DNA from: Bacteroidia bacterium
GTDB lineage: Bacteria; Bacteroidota; Bacteroidia; J057
Reading direction: 5' to 3'
NCBI GenBank assembly: GCA_030430575.1
Contig: JAUIKF010000021.1
Coordinates: forward strand, 1 to 64,000
DNA: 64,000 nucleotides
Each line of letters begins with the position of its first letter. Position 1 is the first letter of the stretch. Of the stretch, positions 16,838 to 25,806 are shown in pieces. The notes beneath the pieces are model-generated. The model worked only from the letters and a program-made list of their open reading frames with translations. It was not told the origin of the DNA and searched no databases. A program made the translations under genes and the position numbers.

Positions 16838-18973
16838 ATGAAGCGACCCGATTTCTCCTCATATAGCTATCGTTCAGACCGCACAGAAACAACTGACAAT
16901 CAGCCAGTTGATACCACTCCTTTGGAGACACCCGAACAAATAGCGATCAAATCGCTCTACACGGCCGCCGACCTGGCGGGGCTGGAGCATCTCGGCTATG
17001 CGGCAGGACTACCGCCCTTTCTCCATGGCCCTTACGCCAGCATGTATGTGACGCGCCCCTGGACCGTCCGCCAATATGCGGGTTTCTCCACCGCTGAAGC
17101 GTCCAACGCTTTTTACCGAAAGAACCTGGCCGCAGGCCAGAAGGGACTCTCTGTGGCCTTTGACCTGGCGACTCATAGAGGCTATGATTCGGATCATCCG
17201 CGGGTAGAAGGAGATGTGGGGAAAGCAGGCGTAGCCATTGACTCTGTAGAGGACATGAAAATCCTTTTTGCTGGGATTCCATTGGACAAAATGTCCGTTT
17301 CCATGACCATGAACGGTGCCGTACTGCCCATCATGGCCTTCTACATCGTCGCAGCTGAAGAGCAAGGCGTATCTCCCGATCAGTTAAGCGGTACCATACA
17401 GAATGACATCCTGAAAGAATTTATGGTGCGCAACACCTATATCTACCCACCTGCGCCATCCATGCGCATTGTAGGAGATATATTTGTCCACACCGCCAAG
17501 CACATGCCGCGCTTCAATTCTATCTCGATCAGCGGCTACCACATGCAAGAGGCAGGCGCTACGGCCGATTTGGAATTGGCCTATACCCTGGCCGACGGCT
17601 GGGAATACCTGCGGACAGGCTTAGAATCAGGCCTGGACATCGACGCCTTTGCCCCACGCTTGTCTTTCTTTTGGGCCATCGGCATGAATTTTTTCATGGA
17701 GATCGCTAAACTGCGGGCGGGCCGCTTATTATGGGCCAAAATTGTCAAGCAATTTGATCCCAAAAATCCTAAATCCATGTCCCTCCGCACCCATTGCCAG
17801 ACATCTGGCTGGAGCTTGACGGAGCAAGACCCCTTCAACAATGTGGCCCGTACGACGGTCGAGGCCCTCGCTGCGGCCTTTGGCCACACCCAGTCCCTCC
17901 ACACCAATTCCTTCGACGAAGCCATCGCCCTTCCTACAGAATTCTCCGCACGCATTGCCCGCAACACGCAGCTATATTTACAGGAAGAAACGGGCATCAC
18001 AGGCGCAGTGGACCCCTGGGCGGGTTCTTATTATGTCGAACGCCTCACCCACGAGCTGGCACACCGCGCCTGGGAATTGATCGAGGAAGTGGAATCGTAT
18101 GGCGGTATGTCCAAAGCCATAGAAGCAGGCATCCCCAAAATGCGGATTGAAGAAGCCGCTACGCGCAAGCAGGCGCGGATCGATTCAGGGAAGGATGTCA
18201 TAGTAGGGGTAAATCGCTTTGTGACAGAAACAGAAGACAATTTTGAAGTGCGGGAAGTTGATAATCAAGCGGTTCTAGCTTCTCAAAAAGCGCGCTTAGT
18301 TGAACTGAAAAAGAACCGTGACCAATCCGCTGTCGACGCAGCAATCACTGATTTGGCAGCAGCTGCCAAATCAGGCGAAGGCAATTTGCTTACCCTGGCC
18401 GTGGTAGCTGCCCGTGCGCGTGCTACGCTAGGCGAAATATCTGATGCCCTAGAAACAGCATTTGGGCGGTATCAGCCTGTCACCCGTGCCGTATCGGGCG
18501 TTTATGCCAAAGAAGTTATGACAGAATCATCCTTCAAAGAAGTGACCGATCTTGCAGATCGCTTTGCCCAACTCGAAGGGCGCAGGCCCCGGATCCTCAT
18601 CGCGAAGATGGGCCAAGACGGCCACGACCGTGGTGCCAAGGTGATCTCTACCAGTTTTGCGGATTTAGGCTTTGATGTGGACATCGGTCCGCTCTTTCAG
18701 ATGCCATCTGAAGTCGCCCGTCAAGCTGCAGAAAACGACGTACATGTCGTCGGCGTATCCAGTCTGGCCGCAGGCCATAAGACGTTGGTCCCTCAGCTCG
18801 TCGCAGAACTCAAGAATCTAGGACGCGAAGACATCCTCGTGACCGTAGGCGGCGTCATCCCCAAACAGGATTATGATTTCTTATATGAAGCAGGAGCCGT
18901 AGGCATATTTGGCCCTGGGACCGTGATTCCTGAAGCGGCGAAGGTGATACTGGAGAAGTTGATGGAAGGGTGA
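16838..18973 (+). CDS. scpA: Methylmalonyl-CoA mutase, catalytic (large) subunit
   Basis: Interconverts methylmalonyl-CoA and succinyl-CoA using adenosylcobalamin, linking propionyl-CoA and odd-chain or branched substrates to the TCA cycle. Residues about 30-560 are the substrate-binding TIM barrel ([48 protein letters not shown]). Residues about 580-711 are the B12-binding domain with the diagnostic DGHDRG (594-599), where His596 is the lower cobalt ligand, plus the GGVIP segment. 711 residues is the normal full length. The usual small subunit gene (mutA) is not adjacent, so either it lies elsewhere or the enzyme is a homodimer. Confidence 0.95.
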   Translation: MKRPDFSSYSYRSDRTETTDNQPVDTTPLETPEQIAIKSLYTAADLAGLEHLGYAAGLPPFLHGPYASMYVTRPWTVRQYAGFSTAEASNAFYRKNLAAGQKGLSVAFDLATHRGYDSDHPRVEGDVGKAGVAIDSVEDMKILFAGIPLDKMSVSMTMNGAVLPIMAFYIVAAEEQGVSPDQLSGTIQNDILKEFMVRNTYIYPPAPSMRIVGDIFVHTAKHMPRFNSISISGYHMQEAGATADLELAYTLADGWEYLRTGLESGLDIDAFAPRLSFFWAIGMNFFMEIAKLRAGRLLWAKIVKQFDPKNPKSMSLRTHCQTSGWSLTEQDPFNNVARTTVEALAAAFGHTQSLHTNSFDEAIALPTEFSARIARNTQLYLQEETGITGAVDPWAGSYYVERLTHELAHRAWELIEEVESYGGMSKAIEAGIPKMRIEEAATRKQARIDSGKDVIVGVNRFVTETEDNFEVREVDNQAVLASQKARLVELKKNRDQSAVDAAITDLAAAAKSGEGNLLTLAVVAARARATLGEISDALETAFGRYQPVTRAVSGVYAKEVMTESSFKEVTDLADRFAQLEGRRPRILIAKMGQDGHDRGAKVISTSFADLGFDVDIGPLFQMPSEVARQAAENDVHVVGVSSLAAGHKTLVPQLVAELKNLGREDILVTVGGVIPKQDYDFLYEAGAVGIFGPGTVIPEAAKVILEKLMEG

Positions 18974-18984
18974 GACCGCTCGCC

Positions 18985-19120
18985 AAACTCCTTTTTAATG
19001 GAGTTTGCCCTATTGCGACGGGTTGAAACCCAGTCGCAATAGTAAGATACGCGGAAAAAACTATTGCGACGCGACTTTAGTCCGTCGCAAAAAAGGAAAA
19101 AGTCAAACTTGACTTGCTGG
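18985..19120. repeat. Family A double hairpin repeat
   Basis: The AAACTCCTTTTTAATGGAGTTT hairpin, then CTATTGCGACGGG-TTGAA-ACCCAGTCGCAATAG, then CTATTGCGACGCGACTTTAG...CCGTCGCAA. Orientation is opposite to the 3.04 kb copy. It begins 12 bases after the mutase stop and probably serves as its transcription end. Confidence 0.75.
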
Positions 19121-19166
19121 AGTAGATTCAACCCAGAACATAAAACCTAGAACCTAAAACCCAAAA

Positions 19167-19200
19167 CTAGAAAAGACGCGATTCATCGCGTCTTTTCTAG
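19167..19200 (-). terminator. Perfect palindromic terminator behind the tRNA-like gene
   Basis: CTAGAAAAGACGCGA-TTCA-TCGCGTCTTTTCTAG is a 15-bp perfect stem located just 3' of the minus-strand tRNA-like gene. Its core GACGCGAT/ATCGCGTC is the same as in the hairpins at 47855-47884 and 49624-49657. A word tract (CCTAGAACCTAAAACC, 19140-19166) precedes it. Confidence 0.7.
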
Positions 19201-19206
19201 TTTTGC

Positions 19207-19318
19207 TGTAGGGGAAGGAGTCGAACCTTCACGAGGTGGTTAGCCCAGATTACCAGATTTTTCCCGATCCCTCACCCTCGAGACAAGAGGGCATGGCTGC
19301 CTATTTCATCACCCTACA
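19207..19318 (-). tRNA. Non-canonical tRNA-like gene, 112 nt, very long variable region
   Basis: Read on the minus strand it forms a cloverleaf. Acceptor TGTAGGG/CCCTACA is 7 bp. The D arm is ATG/CAT with a GG-containing loop, as in Leu/Ser tRNAs. The anticodon stem is CCCTC/GAGGG with loop TTGTCTC, and the T arm is GAAGG-TTCGACT-CCTTC with a consensus T loop. Between anticodon and T stems is a region of about 44 nt, including a GAGG/CCTC stem, far longer than in normal class II tRNAs. The literal anticodon is GTC (Asp), which conflicts with the Leu/Ser-type body, and position 37 is T rather than a purine. Discriminator is G; CCA is not encoded. A strong terminator follows. Decoding identity is uncertain; it may not act in translation. 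Confidence 0.6.
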
Positions 19319-19321
19319 GTA

Positions 19322-19400
19322 TGGTGAATTATTAATTGATAAATTGACTGATTATTGATGCTAAGTGGTCAATTGATGAATTAATAATTTTGTAAATGAA
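19322..19400. repeat. Intergenic palindrome, ATTGATTA vocabulary
   Basis: GAATTATTAATTGATAAATT on the left and AATTGATGAATTAATAATTT on the right pair imperfectly around a central TTGATGCTAAGTGG. It sits between the divergent tRNA-like gene and the Lrp-type regulator; the remaining bases to 19570 are AT-rich with no further feature. Confidence 0.5.
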
Positions 19401-19570
19401 CGGTACCAAACTAAGCTGTCTCTGTGTGTATATGTTCGCCTTGTTTGATGAATCAAAGTAAATGCATTGCGTTCTTTTTTCAAAATATTTTAAGAAATAT
19501 TTATTATTTTTATTAATATTGAAAATATTATAGCAAATAATTAAAAAAATCATAATTATCATTATTTATC

Positions 19571-20050
19571 ATGAGCCTGAATTCACAAATTGATAATACA
19601 GACTTGCAGATTCTTTCCATCCTCATGGAAGATGCCCAAACCCCCTATACAGAAATCGCCAATCGACTGATTATTTCTGGCGGAACCGTCCATGTGCGCA
19701 TGAAGAAACTGATAAGGCTCGGGGTCGTCCGGGGGTCTCATTTGGAAGTAAATCCTGAACTATTGGGCTATGACGTCTGTGCGTTTGTGGGGATGTTTTT
19801 GGAGAAAGGCTCTTTTTACAATGAGTTGGTGGAAAAGCTTAAGGGGATTCCTGCTGTGACAGAAGTCCATTATACTACGGGTGTTTATAGCATATTCATG
19901 AAGATCGTATGCCGAAATACGAGAGAACTCCGCAATATCCTCAACGAGCAGATCCAACCCCTCCCTGGGGTACAACGGACAGAGACCTTTATCTCATTAG
20001 AAGAAAGCATCATACGGCAGCTCCAGATTTTGCCTGATGAATCATCATGA
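19571..20050 (+). CDS. Lrp/AsnC family transcriptional regulator
   Basis: A 159-residue feast/famine regulator. Residues about 7-55 form the winged helix-turn-helix (LQILSILMEDAQTPYTEIAN ... GTVHVRMKKL). Residues about 75-150 are the RAM/AsnC effector-binding domain (VEKLKGIPAVTEVHYTTGVY, then GVQRTETFISLEE). Members form dimers and octamers and respond to amino acids. No target can be deduced; the gene is alone, with the nearest upstream element being the tRNA-like gene on the other strand. Length is typical. Confidence 0.9.
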   Translation: MSLNSQIDNTDLQILSILMEDAQTPYTEIANRLIISGGTVHVRMKKLIRLGVVRGSHLEVNPELLGYDVCAFVGMFLEKGSFYNELVEKLKGIPAVTEVHYTTGVYSIFMKIVCRNTRELRNILNEQIQPLPGVQRTETFISLEESIIRQLQILPDESS

Positions 20051-20422
20051 GACTGAACCTCTCCCTTTATTCTGGAAACAATGTGTACACAAAAATATAC
20101 ACATCAGGTGTCCAATAAATACACATTTCCTCCAAGGGAAAGAAGTTTTCAGAAAACCGTGCCAAACTTGTCAAAGAGTAGAAAAATCGCCATATTGCTA
20201 TGGTTCAGGCGATTATCTGCCGCTTATTAATTTTTATCTGACCTTAAATAAGGATTAAATCGCAGGCGTTATTGAACTGGGCACACCCCTTGCTAATTCT
20301 AGGTGTACGTGTTGAAGATTATAGGGAGTAGTGACCCTTTTTTCCGACAATTTTTCCAAATAAACAATGGTCCCTAAATGCCAGAAAAAAGAAAGAAGCC
20401 TAACTGAAAGAACCCTTTTCAC
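20051..20422 (+). other. Intergenic region before rpoN
   Basis: 372 bases without a convincing gene. A reading frame of 73 codons overlapping the regulator's end has an implausible composition. A weak hairpin (AATCGCC 20185-20191, GGCGATT 20208-20214) followed by ATTAATTTTTATC could be a terminator for the regulator. No clear promoter for rpoN is seen. Confidence 0.35.
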
Positions 20423-21901
20423 ATGCTAAAACAGAGTCAGCGGTTAAAACTGCTACAAAAAATATCGCCCCAGCAGATACAGTTTATCAAGCTCCTCCAG
20501 ATTCCCACTTCTACGATGGAGCAACGAATCAAGGAAGAGATCGAAAAGAATCCTGCATTGGAGGATGAGAAAATGAGCGTCCAGGAAGATGAGGGCGAAT
20601 ACTCAGACCTAGATAGGAAAGACGAGTCAGAAATGAGTGCAGAAGAAAAGGAAGCTGCTAGCCAGGAGTCTTCTATCGATGACTACCTCATGAATGATGG
20701 CTACGACTACCGCACAAGTCTGCCTTCCAATAACCGAGACGAAGAAGACGAGTTTGAAGCACCTATCGTGCAAATGAAGTCCCTCTACGATCAGTTGACG
20801 GATCAGTTTGCGCTGCTTAAATTGACAGAACGTGAAGTGATCATCGGAGAGCATATCATAGGTAGCATTGACGAAGACGGCTACCTCCGTCGTCCCCTCA
20901 AAGCGATGAAGCATGACATGATGTTTCGCTACAACTTGATCGCAGATGAGGAAGAAATAGAAGCTGTCTTGAAACGCATTCAGCGGTTTGACCCTCCGGG
21001 CATCGGTGCCCGTAGCTTGCAGGAGTGTCTACTCCTCCAATTGGAACGTAAGCCCCCCAGCGAAGACATCGCGATCGCCCATACCGTGATTCACAAATAT
21101 TTTGATGAATTCACCAAAAAGCACTTTACCAAACTCCGTTCACGCTTAGGCATCACAGAAGAGCAACTTAAGTTGGTATATGACATCATTGTGAAGCTGA
21201 ATCCCAAACCTGGTGAATCTCAGACCACCGTCAAACACGAATATATCATCCCTGATTTTATCCTAACCCACGAATCGGGCAAGGTCAAAATCCGCCTCAA
21301 TAGCCGCAACGCGCCAGATCTTAAGGTAAGCCGCAATTACCTGAACATGTACACGGAGTACAAGCAGATCAATAAAGCTAAAGGGAAAAAGGATACCAAG
21401 GTCAAAGAGACCTTTGATTTTGTAAAATCACGCATCGAAGCGGCTCAGTGGTTCATCGATGCCATCCGCCAACGGCAGTTCACGCTGCTGAATACGATGG
21501 AAGCCATCGCCGCTAAACAGAAAGAATTCTTCCTTTCTGGTGGAAATGAGAAGAAGCTTCGCCCCATGATCCTCAAAGACATCGCAGAAGAGATCAATAT
21601 GGACATCTCTACGGTCAGCCGTGTCGCCAACAGTAAGTATGTGCAAACTGAATTTGGCATCTATTCCCTCAAATTCTTCTTTACAGAAGGCATCGAAACG
21701 GAAGATGGCATGGTCTCCAACCGCGAAGTGAAGAAATCTCTCGAAGAAATTATCGGTGGAGAAAGCAAGAGAAAACCACTTTCAGATGATAAAATTGCCG
21801 GTATGCTTAAGGAAAAAGGCTACAATATCGCTCGCCGTACGGTAGCCAAGTACAGAGAGCAACTCGGGATTCCCGTTGCGCGGCTGCGCAAAGAGGTATA
21901 A
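20423..21901 (+). CDS. rpoN: RNA polymerase sigma-54 factor
   Basis: A 492-residue sigma-54, which directs RNA polymerase to -24/-12 promoters under control of AAA+ activators. Region I is seen at 1-50 (MLKQSQRLKLLQKISPQQIQ ... KNPALE), followed by an acidic region II (about 55-115). The core-binding domain runs from about 120 to 300 (IIGSIDEDGYL, DPPGIGARSLQECLLLQL). The DNA-binding domain includes the helix-turn-helix (DIAEEINMDISTVSRVANSK) and the invariant RpoN box ARRTVAKYRE at 470-479. All diagnostic parts are present and length is normal. No enhancer-binding activator gene is nearby. Confidence 0.96.
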   Translation: MLKQSQRLKLLQKISPQQIQFIKLLQIPTSTMEQRIKEEIEKNPALEDEKMSVQEDEGEYSDLDRKDESEMSAEEKEAASQESSIDDYLMNDGYDYRTSLPSNNRDEEDEFEAPIVQMKSLYDQLTDQFALLKLTEREVIIGEHIIGSIDEDGYLRRPLKAMKHDMMFRYNLIADEEEIEAVLKRIQRFDPPGIGARSLQECLLLQLERKPPSEDIAIAHTVIHKYFDEFTKKHFTKLRSRLGITEEQLKLVYDIIVKLNPKPGESQTTVKHEYIIPDFILTHESGKVKIRLNSRNAPDLKVSRNYLNMYTEYKQINKAKGKKDTKVKETFDFVKSRIEAAQWFIDAIRQRQFTLLNTMEAIAAKQKEFFLSGGNEKKLRPMILKDIAEEINMDISTVSRVANSKYVQTEFGIYSLKFFFTEGIETEDGMVSNREVKKSLEEIIGGESKRKPLSDDKIAGMLKEKGYNIARRTVAKYREQLGIPVARLRKEV

Positions 21902-21914
21902 AAAAAGCACCTAG

Positions 21915-22012
21915 TTGATTGAACCATATAAGGAATATAAGAGCATATAAGAGAATTGCTTTCGCATCTTATATGCCCTTATATGTCTTATATGGTTTTT
22001 GAATTTGTGTTT
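21915..22012. repeat. Intergenic palindrome, CATATAAGG vocabulary
   Basis: AACCATATAAGGAATATAAG on the left pairs with CTTATATGTCTTATATGGTT on the right. It lies between convergent rpoN and the HD gene, so it can terminate both strands. The same vocabulary is used at 28458-28532. A TTTGAATTTGTGTTTGAATT tract follows. Confidence 0.7.
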
Positions 22013-22028
22013 GAATTTGTGTTTTTCC

Positions 22029-22649
22029 TCACCTCTTCCCACCCAATTCCCACAACAAGTTTTCACGCGCTTGTTCCTCCCTTTCCCGAAAAAAGGCATC
22101 AGTTTTGAAAATGCGATCCATCGCCAGAAAATGGCGCAAGACCTTCTTCCGTCCTTTTTTATAAAGAAACATGGGATACATCTTGTACTCCTGTCTGATC
22201 TGTTCAGTGTACTGATCATACACTTCCCTCGAATCTCCCAAGACTGCCAAATCGGCGTCCAATATATAAAGGGTGTCTTCGGACACGCCCGCCTCGTGGT
22301 TTTTGGTGGCCAGGATGTGAGCTTCACATAGTTGAATGGTGGATTCACTGACTCCTAATTCCCTCAACTGGTTTTTCATGACTTCCGCACTTTGTGCTTC
22401 ATTGTCTTGGCGTTTGGCGTCATAGACGATGTCGTGATAAAATACCGCGAAGGCAAGTGCCTCCCAGTTGTCAATCGCCTCGCGATGGGGTGACAATTGC
22501 TCAAACATATACGCCAAGTGGTCCAGCGTATGATAATACCGACTGGCATGTTGATAGGCTTCCACCAACTGTTGCCAAAAATCTGCTACCAGGCTTGTAT
22601 CTCCGCAGCCTACAAGCAGATTGTGCCAACGATCAGAAAGTGAAAACAT
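22029..22649 (-). CDS. HD-domain metal-dependent phosphohydrolase
   Basis: A 206-residue protein of the predicted HD-superfamily hydrolases (COG4339-like). Metal-binding motif residues are visible: YYHTLDH (38-44), the HD pair in FYHDIVYD (His72-Asp73), a later His in EAHILATK, and LDADLAVLG carrying the last Asp. Such proteins are thought to hydrolyse nucleotides or phosphomonoesters, but substrates are generally unknown. It is followed in the same direction of transcription by nothing; upstream, the YbhN-type membrane gene ends three bases before its start, so the two probably form an operon. Confidence 0.85.
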   Translation of the reverse strand: MFSLSDRWHNLLVGCGDTSLVADFWQQLVEAYQHASRYYHTLDHLAYMFEQLSPHREAIDNWEALAFAVFYHDIVYDAKRQDNEAQSAEVMKNQLRELGVSESTIQLCEAHILATKNHEAGVSEDTLYILDADLAVLGDSREVYDQYTEQIRQEYKMYPMFLYKKGRKKVLRHFLAMDRIFKTDAFFREREEQARENLLWELGGKR

Positions 22650-22652
22650 GAA

Positions 22653-23765
22653 TTATTCTGAAATTGTCTCATCATTTTGCTCTCCATACACCCGCTTCAG
22701 CCACCTCGGCAAAATCGGAATTCCAATGAATAAGTAGGGATAATAACTAATCAGTCGCCAAATAGTGGCCAGCACCAGGATAATTCCTACTGGCGTGACG
22801 ATGTCCGCAAATAACTGATTGAAGGTGATTTCGGCAATGCCTGAGCTGCCAGGCGTGGGAGAGATCAGCATGACCACAAATAATACCGCCTGTCGGGCAA
22901 ATGCTTCGACATGCCCTGCAAAGGATAAGCCTCCTGTAATGAATGCAGCCAACACACAGTTGAGCACGAGGTAGCGGCCCATCCAGGCCATGAAGGTGGC
23001 GGCGCCAGCTTCTAGCCAGAAGCGGACTGATTTCCGATTAAATTCTTCTGAGGCCAATAGAAGCTCGTCTGCGGTCTTGAATCCCCTGCGCTTCCAGCGC
23101 TTCAACAGGCGTGTTGTAAACAGGCGCTTGATCGTCCTAGAGATGCCTTTTGGCATGAAGAACAGCCCTATTGCCAAAAATACGACATATACAAAGATGA
23201 CGGAATAGGCAATCCAGAATCCCGCAAATAAACTGGTCCCAAATACGGAACCGTCTGCATCTAGCTCCCTGATCGGCTGAAAGATCGTATCTGCTCCCAC
23301 CAATAAGACGACCATCGGTAGGATAAAGAGGTAAAATAATTCATCCAAAAAGATGGTCACAAATACAATGGCAGTACTGCGACCCGGAGAGATTTTTTCC
23401 TTAATAAACATAAATACAGCCACTGCAGCACCTCCCACCACAGAAGGCGAAGCAGCTGAAGCAAACTCCCAAAGCAGCGTCACCTCAAAGCAGGCCCGCC
23501 AGCTCATTTCTCGATTGGTCATCACGCGCATCCGCCACATATAGGCGAAGTCTCGCACCACCATCATCAAGAAGCCCAACCCTATCCACATAAACGTATG
23601 GGCAGTCCAGGACATCTGCTCCAAATCTGCCCAGAAGGCATCGCCTTTTTTGTCTATCTCTCGATAGAGTAAGTAGCCTACTATGCCAAAACCGATGAGG
23701 ATAGGCCAGATGATGCGGCGTAGTTTGAAATTCTTAAGGATGTCGGACTGGTTGGTTTCGGACAT
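22653..23765 (-). CDS. YbhN/LPG-synthase-TM family integral membrane protein
   Basis: About 370 residues with eight or so hydrophobic segments, matching the lysylphosphatidylglycerol synthase TM (UPF0104, YbhN) family. Motifs visible include the WEFASAASPSVVGGAAVAVF loop and the later ISPTPGSSGIAEITF, the two conserved SP(S/T)..GG/G-type signatures. Members lacking the C-terminal transferase domain, as here, are proposed flippases or lipid-associated membrane proteins. I place the start at MSETNQSDIL (23765). The reading frame is open 27 codons further upstream, but those codons only translate a word-repeat tract. Likely co-transcribed with the HD gene. Confidence 0.85.
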   Translation of the reverse strand: MSETNQSDILKNFKLRRIIWPILIGFGIVGYLLYREIDKKGDAFWADLEQMSWTAHTFMWIGLGFLMMVVRDFAYMWRMRVMTNREMSWRACFEVTLLWEFASAASPSVVGGAAVAVFMFIKEKISPGRSTAIVFVTIFLDELFYLFILPMVVLLVGADTIFQPIRELDADGSVFGTSLFAGFWIAYSVIFVYVVFLAIGLFFMPKGISRTIKRLFTTRLLKRWKRRGFKTADELLLASEEFNRKSVRFWLEAGAATFMAWMGRYLVLNCVLAAFITGGLSFAGHVEAFARQAVLFVVMLISPTPGSSGIAEITFNQLFADIVTPVGIILVLATIWRLISYYPYLFIGIPILPRWLKRVYGEQNDETISE

Positions 23766-23814
23766 GGAAGATTGCTTGGAGTAAACTAAATAATATGTTA
23801 GGGCTAAGAGAAGA

Positions 23815-23892
23815 AAGTTCAAGTGCAAACTCAAGTTCAAATTCAAAAAAATACAGTTGAGTTTGAGTTTGTACTTGAATTTGAACTTTTCG
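23815..23892. repeat. Intergenic palindrome, CAAGTTCAAATTC vocabulary
   Basis: Left arm CAAGTGCAAACTCAAGTTCA, right arm TTGAGTTTGTACTTGAATTT with AAAAAATACAG between. It lies between the divergent YbhN-type gene and gldA, so here it is not at a transcript end. Confidence 0.65.
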
Positions 23893-23921
23893 TAAGGAAT
23901 CCCAAGTTAAAAAAAATATAT

Positions 23922-23953
23922 TTTGGCAATGTTTAGATCAGCCTATATTTTTG
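23922..23953 (+). promoter_or_regulatory. Bacteroidota-type promoter for gldA
   Basis: TTTG at 23922-23925 and TATTTTTG at 23946-23953 are 20 bases apart, matching TTTG/TAnnTTTG. The gldA ATG is 30 bases further on. Confidence 0.65.
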
Positions 23954-23983
23954 TTCCCTCATAATTAAAGTTGTTGTTTCACT

Positions 23984-24913
23984 ATGGATATCACAGTAAA
24001 AAACCTCACAAAAGTCTATGGGCCGCAGAAAGCAGTAGACAATATTTCTTTTGAGGTAAAAACCGGAGAGATCCTGGGGTTCCTCGGACCCAATGGTGCA
24101 GGAAAGACAACCACCATGAAAATCCTTTCTTGTTATATGTCTCCTTCCCAAGGAGACGTGCAAGTAGGGAATTATGACATCTTTTCCAGCCCAGAAGAGA
24201 TCAAAAGGCGAATCGGATATTTGCCCGAAAACAATCCGCTCTACCTCGAAATGCCCGTCATGGAGTACTTGCAATTTGTCGCGCAGCTCCAAGGCGTGAC
24301 CAAAGCCCAGCTCCCTGGTCGCCTCAAAGAGATCGTAGGCATGTGCGGCCTCAACCGCGAGAAGCACAAGAAGATCGGCGAGCTTTCCAAGGGTTACCGC
24401 CAGCGCGTGGGCCTCGCCCAAGCCCTCATCCACGACCCCGAAATTCTCATCCTCGATGAGCCTACTACAGGGCTTGACCCCAACCAGATCGTGGAGATAC
24501 GAAACCTGATCCGTGAGATCGGACAGGAAAAGACCATTTTGCTCAGTACCCACATCCTCCCAGAAGTAGAAGCCACCTGCGACCGCATCCTCATCATCAA
24601 CAAAGGCAAGATCGTGGCCGACGGCACCCCTGACACCTTGCGCAACCGCGCTCAGGGAGAAGAGACGATCCGCGTCCAGATCAAAGCACCTGGCGATGCA
24701 GGGCTATTTGACAGCCTCATGGGCATGAAAAGCGTGGCCATGGTGGATCCCTTGGCCGAAGGCGAGAATCGCTTCCAGGTAGTCAGTAAAGACAATATGT
24801 CCGCACGAGAAGAGGTATTTCACCTCTGCGTGGAGAAAGGCTGGGTACTCACAGAGCTCACGCCTATCGAAACCAAATTGGAAGACATCTTCCGCGACTT
24901 GACATTAAATTAA
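23984..24913 (+). CDS. gldA: Gliding motility ABC transporter ATP-binding subunit GldA
   Basis: A 309-residue ABC ATPase: Walker A GPNGAGKTT (35-43), Q-loop region, signature LSKGYRQRV (134-142), Walker B ILILDEP (154-160) and the H-loop STHILPEVE. Sequence and context (gldF, gldG directly downstream) identify it as GldA, which with GldF and GldG forms an ABC transporter linked to gliding in Flavobacterium. Its cargo is not established, and the system occurs also in non-gliding Bacteroidota. It has a promoter 30 bases upstream. It is separated from gldF by 167 bases of nested palindromes, so expression may differ between the ATPase and the permease. Confidence 0.9.
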   Translation: MDITVKNLTKVYGPQKAVDNISFEVKTGEILGFLGPNGAGKTTTMKILSCYMSPSQGDVQVGNYDIFSSPEEIKRRIGYLPENNPLYLEMPVMEYLQFVAQLQGVTKAQLPGRLKEIVGMCGLNREKHKKIGELSKGYRQRVGLAQALIHDPEILILDEPTTGLDPNQIVEIRNLIREIGQEKTILLSTHILPEVEATCDRILIINKGKIVADGTPDTLRNRAQGEETIRVQIKAPGDAGLFDSLMGMKSVAMVDPLAEGENRFQVVSKDNMSAREEVFHLCVEKGWVLTELTPIETKLEDIFRDLTLN

Positions 24914-24914
24914 A

Positions 24915-25078
24915 AATTATAGATTGATTGATTATTGATTTGTTGTGCTAGTTACTGTGTGTAAAAAGTTTTTCCTTATGATGACAGCTTTGCTGTAGGA
25001 TAAATTACAAGATATTCTTTTACACACGACACTCAGACTGCCAATCAATAATCAATCAATGAATAATCAATAATCTCT
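24915..25078. repeat. Nested palindromes between gldA and gldF
   Basis: Outer arms use the ATTGATTGATTATTGATT vocabulary (about 24921-24941 and 25042-25072). Inside lies a 71-bp element with GTGTGTAAAAAG (24957-24968) and CTTTTACACAC (25017-25027) ends, the same ends as the family B repeats at 36.8, 40.4 and 46.4 kb, but with almost all of the interior missing apart from ATGACAGCTTTGCTGTAGGA. Confidence 0.65.
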
Positions 25079-25080
25079 TC

Positions 25081-25806
25081 ATGAAAAATAGTTGGATCAT
25101 TGCAAAAAAAGAACTCCGCACCTTCTTTGATTCGCTGGTAGGGTACATCCTGCTGGTGATCTTCTTGGGGGTGACGGGATTTTTGACGTGGCTGTATGGA
25201 AATGACATCTTCTATACAGGCATTGCTGACTTGGGTCAGTTTTTTAATATGGCGTTTTGGACGCTTTTCTTTTTTATCCCTGCCATCACGATGCGTATGG
25301 TTGCGGAAGAAAAACGAGCAGGCACACTTGAAGTCCTGCTCACACGGGCAGTGACGGACTGGGAAGTGGTTTTGGGTAAATTTTTGGGATGCCTGCTGAT
25401 GATCCTCATCGCCTTGGCTTTTACCCTGCCTTTCTACGCAGGCGTAGCTTATCTCGGTCCAGTGGACCACGGCGCTACCCTCTGTGGTTACCTCGGCCTG
25501 ATCTTATTGAGCTGTGCCTACATCAGCATTGGCATCTTTGCCAGTAGCATTACCAGCAATCAGATTGAAAGCTTGTTGCTGGCCTTAGGCATCGGCTTTT
25601 TATTCCACTTTATCCTAGGCTTTCTCTCCAATGCGACTTCAGGTAGTCTAGGCGAAATCCTCAACGGACTCAGCACTGCGACACATTATGAGTCGATGGC
25701 CAGAGGCGTCATCGATTTGAGAGATGTCCTCTATTTTGTCCTCATCACATTGACAGGCCTTTTATTAGCAGAAACCCAACTCGCAAAACGAAATATCTTG
25801 GCATAA
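25081..25806 (+). CDS. gldF: Gliding motility ABC transporter permease GldF
   Basis: A 241-residue ABC-2-type permease with six hydrophobic segments (for example VGYILLVIFLGVTGFLTWLY, LLMILIALAFTLPFYAGVAY, LGIGFLFHFILGFL). The MRMVAEEKRAGTLEVLLTRA segment between membrane spans 2 and 3 is the classic ABC-2 coupling motif. It partners GldA. The stop codon shares one base with the gldG start (TAATG), so the two are translationally coupled. Confidence 0.9.
   Translation: MKNSWIIAKKELRTFFDSLVGYILLVIFLGVTGFLTWLYGNDIFYTGIADLGQFFNMAFWTLFFFIPAITMRMVAEEKRAGTLEVLLTRAVTDWEVVLGKFLGCLLMILIALAFTLPFYAGVAYLGPVDHGATLCGYLGLILLSCAYISIGIFASSITSNQIESLLLALGIGFLFHFILGFLSNATSGSLGEILNGLSTATHYESMARGVIDLRDVLYFVLITLTGLLLAETQLAKRNILA

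Noticed and set aside
19207-19318. Plain tRNA-Asp(GTC) call
   Set aside because: The anticodon reads GTC, but tRNA-Asp has a short variable loop, while this has about 44 nt there and a Leu/Ser-type D arm. Reported as a tRNA-like gene of uncertain identity.
20037-20258. 73-codon open frame overlapping the Lrp-type regulator
   Set aside because: No family resemblance, unusual Cys/His content, and no ribosome-binding or conservation argument.
23766-23846. N-terminal extension of the YbhN-type protein
   Set aside because: The 27 codons translate an intergenic word tract; MSETNQSDIL gives a normal N terminus.
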